Source: Mnemiopsis leidyi (Eukaryota; Ctenophora; Tentaculata; Lobata; Bolinopsidae). Taken from it: DNA of 36,677 nt. Below the pieces are notes generated by a model, which was not told the DNA's origin, ran no database searches, and saw nothing but the letters and a program-made list of their open reading frames with translations. Made by a program: the position numbers and the translations under genes. Shown in pieces: positions 22,179 to 36,677 of this stretch (its first letter is position 1; each line of letters opens with the position of its first letter). The stretch is taken from positions 45,069 through 81,745 of the forward strand of contig JH152766.1 in the NCBI GenBank assembly GCA_000226015.1, written 5' to 3'.

Positions 22179-22372
22179 CTTGTGGGTGTCATGTGACTTG
22201 TGGGAGTCATGTGACTTGTTGGTGTCTTGTGGGAGTCATGTGACTTGTTGGTGTCTCGCGACTTGTGGGACTTGTGACTTGTGGGACTTGTGGGACTTAT
22301 GGAATGTGGGTGTCATGTGACTTGTGGGTGTCATGTGACTTGTGGGAGTCATGTGACTTGTAGGAGCCATGA
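22164..22372. repeat. 18-bp array starting in the last codons of the TAF5-like gene
   Basis: The unit gtgggagtcatgtgactt begins at 22164, where it encodes V-G-V-M-stop of the TAF5-like protein, and then repeats through the 3' UTR with some shortened and changed copies. Thus the stop codon itself lies in the first repeat unit. Confidence 0.92.
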
Positions 22373-23042
22373 ATGTCGAACACTTTCCTCTATCCGATGA
22401 AATGTTTAGTGTACATTTTTGATAAAACAGGTTTCCTTAATTTAATAAGTTAATATGAAATCGACTTCTTTTTGGCACTTTAAATTTAATTTTCTCTCCT
22501 GTTGCGTTGTGTTATTTCAAAAAATGATACCAATTGCATATACAATCGATCTGTGATACTTTAGGGTTGTGAAACAAGGTTGTAAGATGCAATTACATTT
22601 ACCTTACTATTCTTAATTACTTTTATTTGATGTCATAGGCTTCAGAGTTCTTGCCCGGGTGAGTCGGAAATAATTTCCTTAGATTAATTGGCTGTATCTG
22701 GCTTAACATTGGTTAATCGCTGTTACCTCATGGGAAAAGTTTACGACTCCTCCCCAAGAATTCTGACGTCCATTTGTTATCGCTTTTACTAGATGTTTTT
22801 ATTCCTTGAAAACAAATAACATGATTGTTTTTCATAGTTTCTCAAGTTAAGCCTCAAGGGTTAGTAGTTTCGCTAAATTTCTAATCGTTCAAAAACTTAA
22901 CAATAAACATTTTACTATCTCTTGCACCCGACACTTTGCAGCGACTGTAAAGATAATACAAAATGATATCATTTCGGTTTCAATATTCCATGAATTGTTT
23001 TAAAAATTCCATAAAAATGCGCCCCGCCCCTTCAGCAGATGA
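22373..23042. other. Intergenic between TAF5-like gene and KICS2
   Basis: AT-rich with no exon seen. Contains at 22743-22771 a near-identical copy of the segment found at 13798-13826. A C-rich acceptor-like cgccccttcag ends at 23034, 8 bp before the KICS2 start codon. Confidence 0.5.
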
Positions 23043-26000
23043 ATGTCCCGTAAATCGAGCGCTAGCAGGTTCTCCAGTACGGAAGAAGGGGAGTATGTGA
23101 TCCTGGACCATCAGAACATGCTTTCCGAAGAGAGGGTCCGAACAGAGAAGAGCTTGAAAAATATCTTCCAGAGAATAGCTCTTTTTAGGTAAGAGAGAGG
23201 AGACAAGAGGATGAAACATTTTTTGGAACATCTTTTGTAGGTGCAGTGCCTATTGCCTCGTCACTTTCCTTGACTGATATTTGAAATTATCAAAGTTCCA
23301 CTTTTGGGTTGAATCAAACTCTCCTATTTAAGTTCCATAAGTATTCAAATTTGCTTGAAAACAGATTTATGGTATTGTGAGATGTTTTATTATAACATGA
23401 CAATGTTCATGAACGTTCAGATATGACGATGCGAAGTCAGCTGTTAACCAAGCATTTGATTCAACCTCTAAACAGGTAACCTTGTTAATCCAAGGTCACT
23501 TACTGTCACCATGGTTACTTACTGTCACGTTGGTTACTTACTGTCACCATGGTTACTTACCTTTACCATGGCTACTTACTGTCACCATGGTTACTTACTG
23601 TCACCATGGTTACTTACTGTCACCATTGTTACTTACTGTAACCATGGTTGCTTACTGTCACTATGATTACTTACTGTCACCATGGTTCCATGGTTACTAA
23701 CTGTCACCGTGGTTACTTACTGTAACCATGGTTGCTTACTGTCGCCATGATTACTTACTGTCACCATGGTTACTAAGTTTCAGTATAGCATAATACTTTT
23801 TCAGAGTGGAAATACGGCATGTGGCAGCAGTGTGTTAGGACAACTGCGTCCTATTATCGTCAACTTAATAGAAAAAGAGCGGGAATATGTCCAGTCGGAC
23901 TTGAGGAAGAACCGGTCCCAGTTCATTAAGAATATTGCCAGTATCAGCCAGAATATTACCGGCGGCAGAAACTATGTTCCTAATACTGTTAGTCCATTTC
24001 GGCTAAGTGTTTTTAACATTGTTTTTATTGCAAATTAGTCACATACTCTGCCTGTTATGTTTCCTTCTTGCCATCTCCTGTACTCACCATATCCCCGCGA
24101 CCCCATATATTTCATCCATCTTTACACAGGTTGACAGATTGAAGTCAGATCTACGAGCGATAGCATCCCCGGCACGTGACCTTGGTAACGGATCACGTGA
24201 CTTAAACTCTGGATCCCGTGATGCGGGAGCTGGTACCCAGAACGACCTAACTGCCCTGGTTAGGACGGTGTCTGCTGAACTGGACGTCTATGTCAACGCT
24301 CGCTTCACTATGGTGAGGGTTTCTTTCCGAAGGACTGAAGGAGCTAGGGGGTTTCCAAATTATGACGATTGACAACAAGGGGAGGGGAGGGAGGATTTGG
24401 CCAGTGATGACGTCACCCAAAATTCAAAGAATTTTGGTGAATATACAGCATTTAACCATATATTTTCTTAAAATTTACAGAGTCAGAAGGTTAATTTTCA
24501 AGTAAATAACTAATCATGTTTTAAACTATTTTGGCCTGAAGTTTGGGAGGATTCCGACTGTGATGATGTCATCATCGGGGGCGGGGGAGTTTGTTGGTCA
24601 ACTTTACGAATAATGACAGAGGGGGAGGGGGTAGAAATAATTAAAAGCGTACCGTATTAGAGTATTCACACATAACATCATCCTCAGTTACACGATCAAG
24701 TAATAGCAGAGTTCACTAAAGACGCTGAAGCTGCAGTTAAAACTTCCTTTTGTCGGGAAAGTTTACAAAAACTACAAACTGTACGGGAGATGACCGAGAC
24801 CATCAGAACTGATGCTGTAAGTCTTGTTGGTGGGACAGAACTGATACTGTAAGTCTTGTTGTTGGGACAGAACTGATGCTGTAAATCTTGTTGTTGGGAC
24901 AGAACCGATGCTGTAAGTCTTGTTGTTGGGACAGAACCGATGCTGTAAGTCTTGTTGTTGGGANNNNNNNNNNNNNNNNNNNNNNNNNNNNNNNNNNNNN
25001 NNNNNNNNNNNNNNNNNNNNNNNNNNNNNNNNNNNNNNNNNNNNNNNNNNNNNNNNNNNNNNNNNNNNNNNNNNNNNNNNNNNNNNNNNNNNNNNNNNNN
25101 NNNNNNNNNNNNNNNNNNNNNNNNNNNNNNNNNNNNNNNNNNNNNNNNNNNNNNNNNNNNNNNNNNNNNNNNNNNNNNNNNNNNNNNNNNNNNNNNNNNN
25201 NNNNNNNNNNNNNNNNNNNNNNNNNNNNNNNNNNNNNNNNNNNNNNNNNNNNNNNNNNNNNNNNNNNNNNNNNNNNNNNNNNNNNNNNNNNNNNNNNNNN
25301 NNNNNNCCCATAGAAATGTGGAAAATGTGCAAGCAATTACCATAATTTATGTTTTACAAAAACTGACGAAATTTACATCTTCAAATTGAGTCACTAAGGA
25401 CTAAAATTTAGCAGAAAATTCAAATTTTAAGTCGTCAGGTCCATATCTTGTCTGGTTTGTCTGTAATCTCGCAAAACATCAAAAATTGAGCTGAAATGGT
25501 GACTGGGCAATGAATTTTAAACAGTGATTCCGACCCTCAAGAAGATCGGATTTAGTTGTCCTTCATACCTCAGACAGGAAAAGGTTATAGCATTTTTCAG
25601 TAAAAATATGAAATGCGAGTGAAATAAACTTTGTACTCCAGACCCAAAAAACCACCAAAAATAGGCCAAAAACAGTGTTTTCTGGGTCAACCTACTTTGA
25701 GATGCCATAAAAAGACTCGTGATCAGGGAATATCGATGCCGGTTACAGGAAATTTTATTCATAGTCTTAACAACTGCTGACAAAAATTTGAAGTGAATTG
25801 CGCGTGAAATAGCTCCTTGAGACGCATTTAAAGTTAAAATTTGACTAATTTTCTAAAAACGGCTGTATCTCGGCAACGGTTTAATCATTATAGATGCCCT
25901 TTGGAGGGAGTATAGTCAAGGGTTTGAGCTGTTACCTGTAAAATTTTCATGCTCCTACGCCATTTATAACTTAAGCTACAAAGAATCCCATGAAAATTTT

Positions 26001-29000
26001 GCTCATTTTTTGCTAACTTCAAGTGGGTTTTTCGTCCAATGCGTGTTCTTAAAAATCGGGTTTAGGCATCCAAAACCGATTTATTTTAGGTAATTTTAAA
26101 AGTTATTATGTTTCCAAGTGGGGCACGAAAGGTCGACCTTTTTCAACCCCCCCTTAAGTCCACATGTTGCATGTACCCAGAACATTCGCCTACGGGAATT
26201 TTTGAAATAAATGTTAAAGAGAGTTTGGTGCATAAAATAATTGGTAATACGAGTTTGTTTTGCGGAAGCTTCCAATAAAAATCGTCGTTAGCTGCTTTCC
26301 CTAAATTGCCCTTTGTGGCAGATTGCAAACGTTACTCAACGTTTTTATTTGGCACTCAACGAGCACCATCCTTTGTATCCAATAGAGCGCTTCTTTGCGT
26401 AGCAAGCTCTCGCAGCCCGCTGTATAAATGCTTGATATTTCTATACTTATCGATATTTCTAGATAGAGATACAGTCCACTAGAATATGTTAGGGATATAT
26501 TTACTGTTATACTGTTTTCTGTTTTGCTTATTTCTATTGATTACATCATTGTGATGATAAGTGTAACTGTGATATATCAACATTTTTTAGTGGGACAACA
26601 TCTGGTGTGCACTTTGCGCTGCTGCACATAACACGGCAGTGGTAAACTTATTTGTAGCCGAATATATTAAACGACCAGTACTCCAGTCAACGTGTCCATA
26701 CGACTTTTTATATTGCTTAAACCAGGTGATATGACTTGTTATATTCCCAATACCAGGTGATATGACTTGTTATATTCCCAATACAAGGTGATATGACTTG
26801 TTATATTGACAATACCAGGTGATATGACTTGTTATATCGTCAATACCAGGTGATATGACTTGTTATATTGCCAATACCAGGTGATATGACTTGTTATATT
26901 GACAATACCAGGTGATATGACTTGTTATATTGACAATACCAGGTGATATGACTTGTTATATTGCCAATACCAGGTGATATGACTTGTTATATTGTCAATA
27001 CCAGGTGATATGACTTGTTATATTGCCAATACCAGGTGATATGACTTGTTATATTGACAATACCAGGTGATATGACTTGTTATATTGCCAATACCAGGTG
27101 ATATGACTTTTTATATTGACAATACCAGGTGATATGACTGGTGTTCACAGGATGACGAGTTCCCGGAGTTATACAAATGGTTTTACAAGTTGTACGAACT
27201 TCTTCTCTCTAAATACACACTCTACTTCTCCAAAACGCTATTTCAGGATAGCAGTCGCAAGTTAGTTTGCGTTGTATTTGTTTGTGTCGTTTGTATGCTG
27301 TATGTTGGTGTGTTTGTGTATGCTTGTATATTTGTATGCTTGTATATTTGTATGCTTGTATGTTTGTAAGTCTGTTTGGTTGTAAGTTTGTATGTCGTAT
27401 TTTTGTATATTTGTATATTTGTATATATGTATTTTAATTGTGCCGTTAGAAACTTCTCTCCGCAGATCTTTACGGAGCTTGTTAGAAACTTAGAAACCTT
27501 CTCTCCGCAGAACTTTACGGAGCTTGTTAGAAACTTAGAAACTTCTCTCCGCAGAACTTTACGGAGCTTGTTAGAAACTTAGAAACTTCTCTCCGCAGAA
27601 CTTTACGGAGCTTGTTAGAAACTTAGAAACTTCTCTCCGCAGAACTTTACGGAGCTTGTTAGAAACTTAGAAACTTCTCTCCGCAGAACTTTACGGAGCT
27701 TGTTAGAAACTTAGAAACTTCTCTCCGCAGAACTTTACGGAGCTCCACTACCAACATAGCAGATCACAGAATGAAGCTGATTGAATTCAGCAAGAAAACC
27801 AAGGCCAGTACGATATCACTGATTCTCAATGTAGCCAACTTGGAGAGACCATTCCTGGGTCATGGATGTAAACTTTTCAGCGAACAAGCTCACAGGTACA
27901 ATAGACATGCATAACTTGTCGTTTGTTCATATCAGTTAAAAAACGTGTCAAACTTTCGTTTCGAAACATCAAACAAATATGATATCAGTCCTGCGAATGT
28001 GTTACCTTTTCAAACTCAATGTTTCCTACTTATTCTCTCGCACTTGTGTTAGATCGTACACTTTTCGAAAAATTTGCTCGTGTTGCATAACATTGCACGT
28101 GTTGTATAACATAGCACGTAGCACGTGCTGATAACATTGCGCGTGTCGCTGGTATTGATCTTGCGACACCAGGACGTTGTCTCCCGATCTGCTGTCACAA
28201 GATTCTGACATCTGCCTGGTCCGTTCTTGGTGAGTCTGCACGTGTGTCTTTGTTTACATCTCGTAGCATTTGTTCATTGCGTGTTATTGTGTACATATTG
28301 TACGTTTTGACGCCTGTCGCTGAATCTATAAATAGTTTGGAACAGGTTTGCACCCCGCCACGTTTTTGCGGTGTTGTGAGCAGACTTTATGTACGTGCAG
28401 ACTTTATGTACGTGCAGACTTTATGTACGTGCAGACTTTATGTACGTGCAGACTTTATGTACGTGCAGACTTTACGAGTTGCATGTGAACAATTATTATC
28501 ATCATTCAATGTCAACAGAAATTCAAGTATGTGTTCGAGCTTTTCCATTTTGCTTATACCAGAGTCCAGATAATAATGTTGGAATCGAAAAGTGGAAATC
28601 AAACGATAAATTCGGATATCAAAAACTTTTTGTTCAATTTTTGTGTTTATTAGTTATTACTGAACCACTTGAAAGTTAGAACATACATGACGATATCTAT
28701 CTGATAATGTAAAGGTTGCACTAAAGATTGGACTGCACTGTAACTAATATTACTTTGATGCGGGCCAGAGTTAGAGTCCTGAAAATTCGTGTTTGAATGT
28801 GGATGTTACAGGTCACCACAACTTGTGTTAGTACGAAGGATAATAACACTTAACATCTAGGAAGTTAGCACGTGGAGATAACAACACTTTACATCCAGGG
28901 AGTTAGCGCGTGCAGATAACAACACTTTACATCCAGGGAGTTAGCACGTGCAGATAATAACACTTTACATCCAGGGAGTTAGCACGTGCAGATAATAACA

Positions 29001-29772
29001 CTTTACATCCAGGGAGTTAGCACGTGCAGATAACAACACTTTACATCCAGGGAGTTAGCACGTGCAGATAACAACACTTTACATCCAGGGAGTTAGCACG
29101 TGCAGATAACAACACTTTACATCCAGGGAGTTAGCACGTGCAGATAACAACACTTTACATCCAGGGAGTTAGCACGTGCAGATAACAACACTTTACGTCC
29201 AGGGAGTTGGCACAACGACAATCGTACTCAGACAAGTTCGAGGTGGTGTTTCACTACGGTAAAGATAACAAAGACTTTAAAGATGAGACTCTGGATGAGG
29301 ATGTAAAGAACGAGATTGTACACCTTTATTGGGACGTGTACCACAAGAACGGGAAACCTTATCTCTATGACAACAAGAAAAACAGGTAATTTTACTGTTT
29401 TTGTTAGATGTTTTTTAATAGTTGTTTCTATGGCAACAACAAAACGGGTAGATTTTGTACTATTTCTACTTTATGTTTTTTAATAAGTCATCTCTGACAA
29501 CAGGTATATCGGAAACTTGTACTGTTTCAAGGGGTTCAAAGTCGAAAACAGGTAATTTTACTGTTTTTTTGTTCAGATGTTCAGATGTTCAGAGTTCCAC
29601 AGTTTCATTTAACCCAACTTCACATATTTCCAGGTCATACTATTTATTACTGTTTCGCGATGAGAACATTTTCCTATCAGTATCTTACAACTCAAAACGG
29701 GGTGAAAGAGAAAGCGAGATCGTTAAATTCCTGGACGATTTCAAGAACAGTTTGAATTTAAGTAAAGTTTGA
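23043..29772 (+). CDS. KICS2: KICS2-like KICSTOR subunit (C12orf66 family), at least 10 exons, interrupted by gap
   Basis: Exons 23043-23188, 23421-23475, 23805-23987, 24130-24312, 24688-24816, [gap], 27151-27260, 27731-27895, 29203-29385, 29504-29551 and 29634-29772 all join in matching phase and give 446 aa, plus whatever is missing near the gap; human KICS2 is 445 aa. KICSTOR tethers GATOR1 to lysosomes and so restrains mTORC1 when amino acids are low. Family blocks: IFQRIALFRYDDAKSAV (start), ELDVYVNARFTM (after a QNDLTALVRT stretch), LYKWFYKLYELLLSKYTLYF, ASTISLILNVANLERPFLGH followed by GC, and at the end SYYLLLFRDENIFLSVSYNS then VKFLDDFKNSL. A Gly/Ser/Arg-rich insert (RDLGNGSRDLNSGSRD) in exon 4 looks lineage-specific. 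The helical segment between residue 232 and the post-gap exons may lie in the N run or in the candidate exon 26591-26725. Four boundaries are tandemly duplicated. Confidence 0.85.
23495..23780. repeat. 19-bp tandem array (accatggttacttactgtc), about 14 copies, in KICS2 intron 2
   Basis: Imperfect repeats of accatggttacttactgtc follow the exon 2 donor (23476) closely and fill the intron almost to the branch region of exon 3. Variant copies have ccatgattac and ccattgttac. The CCATGG core is palindromic. Confidence 0.92.
24807..24963. repeat. 32-bp array duplicating the KICS2 exon 5 donor, runs into the assembly gap
   Basis: Units hold the last 10 exon bases (aactgatgct), the donor gtaagt and an intron part ending gggacag. 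Donor copies occur at 24817, 24849, 24881 (weakened to gtaaat), 24913 and 24945, each 32 bp apart. The array is cut by the N run, so its true length is unknown. Confidence 0.93.
24964..25306. other. Assembly gap (343 N)
   Basis: A run of N that begins inside the 32-bp array. The gap was probably caused by that repeat. It may hide further array copies and a KICS2 exon. Confidence 1.
25307..26590. other. KICS2 intron, possible interspersed-repeat sequence
   Basis: About 1.3 kb with no long open frame on either strand. It is more uniform and less AT-extreme than nearby introns and lacks tandem repeats, unlike the rest of this gene. That texture would suit an old interspersed repeat, but I found no terminal repeats and no protein remnant, so this is a description and not an identification. 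Confidence 0.3.
26591..26725 (+). CDS. Candidate KICS2 exon (45 codons)
   Basis: Bounded by ttttttag (acceptor) and ccag|gtgata (donor), open throughout, and phase 0 at both ends. That fits exon 5 before the gap and exon 27151 after it. The peptide starts WDNIWCALCAAAHNT and contains VVNLFVAEYIKRPVLQ. Its match to the KICS2 middle helices is weak. The donor is the first of the 14 copies in the following array, which parallels the other boundary arrays in this gene. Confidence 0.4.
26722..27150. repeat. 31-bp array, 14 copies, each with a CCAG|GTGATATG donor
   Basis: The string ccaggtgatatgact recurs at exact 31-bp steps from 26722 to 27125. The first copy is the donor of the candidate exon ending at 26725; the rest fill the intron up to the acceptor (gtgttcacag) of the exon at 27151. 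Copies differ mainly in a few bases after ttatatt (gcc, gac, gtc, ccc). Confidence 0.95.
27296..27430. repeat. Simple TTGTATG/TTTGTATA-rich repeat in KICS2 intron
   Basis: Short irregular repeats of ttgtatgcttgtatatttg and tttgtata, following the donor at 27261. Confidence 0.8.
27449..27744. repeat. 44-bp array, 7 copies, duplicating the acceptor of the KICS2 exon at 27731
   Basis: Each unit contains the acceptor cttctctccgcag and the first exon bases aactttacggagct. Exon starts would fall at 27466, 27511, 27555, 27599, 27643, 27687 and 27731. Steps are 44 bp except the first, which is 45 and has atcttt in place of aacttt. The last copy leads into the long conserved exon. Confidence 0.95.
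27896..28375. other. KICS2 intron
   Basis: No exon is needed here by phase. The stretch 28078-28145 has several short repeats of cacgtg/gcacgt with ataacatt. The rest shows nothing recognisable. Confidence 0.5.
28378..28480. repeat. 17-bp tandem repeat (gcagactttatgtacgt), 6 copies
   Basis: The unit gcagactttatgtacgt is repeated with almost no change; the last copy diverges after gcagacttta. Each unit holds a GCAG and a GTACGT, so acceptor-like and donor-like dinucleotides recur every 17 bp. No exon is assigned to it. Confidence 0.93.
28857..29212. repeat. 38-bp array, 9 full copies, duplicating the acceptor of the KICS2 exon at 29203
   Basis: The string acatccagggagttagcacg recurs at 38-bp steps from 28891; the ccag sites run from 28895 to 29199. 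A diverged copy (catctaggaagttagcacg) precedes them at 28854. In the last copy catccag is cgtccag and the exon continues ggagttggcacaacg. Each unit therefore carries the acceptor and the first exon bases ggagtt. Confidence 0.95.
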
Positions 29773-30265
29773 AGCATCTTATGCTATGAGTTGAAATATT
29801 TGATTAGCATGTGTAAAGAGTTAGGACGGAACTTCGACGTTTTGTCTTTGTTTTCGTTGCGAATTTTTTTAAACAGTTTTATTGGTGTTCATCGTATTTA
29901 TTTCAGTTGAAACGTCATCGTATTATCGTCGTAACTACAGTTCATAATCTATTTGTTGATAACATCAACCTACCTGTTCGATCCTTAAATATTTTTATCC
30001 AGTCTACTAAATTTTATCCAGTCTACTAAATTTTTCTCTCGAGAATAGACGAAGGTTTCATTGCATTATAATTTTTATTTCTTATTTCTGCTTTTAAGGA
30101 CACAGAAACAATTATACTGACCCCGCCTTTATTAAGCATGTCCGCTGTCCATGATACCAGCTAGACACAGTACACACAGATATAGAAACAGTAGACACAG
30201 ATATACAAGACCAACACTCACATAGCACGTGCAAGTAAAGTGCGCGGCGCGAGATACCCAGTAAA
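29773..30265. other. Intergenic between KICS2 and TAF6-like gene
   Basis: AT-rich. It has a 19-bp direct duplication (atccagtctactaaatttt, about 29998-30034). Acceptor-like agatacccag ends at 30260, just before the TAF6-like start codon. No exon seen. Confidence 0.5.

Positions 30266-36677
<6,412 letters not shown>

Noticed and set aside
23482..23700. Frame repeating H-G-Y-L-L-S-P-W
   Set aside because: Arises from the 19-bp intron repeat. It has no similarity to a protein family and is not needed by exon phase.
24696..25389. Open frames running through the N gap
   Set aside because: Unknown bases cannot contain stops, so the length is meaningless.
26722..29212. Regularly spaced repeats resembling a CRISPR array
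   Set aside because: Units are directly adjacent with no unique spacers, lie in introns of a eukaryotic gene and contain splice sites. They are minisatellites.

Overview
This window looks like nuclear DNA of an invertebrate animal. It is AT-rich, the genes are broken by GT-AG introns of about 0.1-1 kb, and there are many minisatellites. Most proteins belong to animal or opisthokont families (mLST8, MLH3, CTC1, an HNK-1-type carbohydrate sulfotransferase, HPS4, TAF5/TAF5L, KICS2, TAF6/TAF6L). I cannot name the phylum from sequence alone. There is one assembly gap of 343 N (24964-25306). I built the gene models by joining open exons whose phases match across GT-AG junctions; no transcript data were available.

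Layout, left to right. A decayed non-LTR retrotransposon endonuclease fragment lies at 1-198 (minus strand). Nine host genes then follow, all on the plus strand: an mLST8-like WD40 protein (417-2234), pyrroline-5-carboxylate reductase (3732-4738), MLH3 (5481-9597), a short CTC1 holding only the C-terminal OB-fold half (11051-12854), a CHST8-14/HNK-1-type sulfotransferase (13881-15320), HPS4 (16419-19050), TAF5/TAF5L (19496-22178), the KICSTOR subunit KICS2 (23043-29772, crossing the gap) and TAF6/TAF6L (30266 to beyond the right edge). Two HSD11B1-like short-chain dehydrogenase genes on the minus strand (32266-33219 and 33507-34454) sit inside a 4.3-kb intron of the TAF6-like gene.

Functional themes: TAF5-type and TAF6-type proteins contact each other in TFIID and SAGA and are neighbours here, separated only by KICS2. 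mLST8 (mTOR complexes) and KICS2 (amino-acid control of mTORC1) are both present. MLH3 and CTC1 are adjacent genome-maintenance genes. Whether any of this linkage is functional is inference.

The most unusual feature is how the tandem repeats are placed. From 20.3 kb rightwards, at least seven arrays have a repeat unit that spans an exon-intron boundary, so a splice donor or acceptor is copied 2 to 14 times. Two further arrays grow from the last codons and stop codon of a gene, and a long (GT)n tract begins exactly at a splice donor. This looks like a recurrent process that duplicates short segments at gene-structure boundaries, making rows of decoy or alternative splice sites in KICS2, TAF5-like and TAF6-like genes. 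Co-orientation of the genes and acceptor-like AGs just before most start codons also raise the possibility of spliced-leader trans-splicing.
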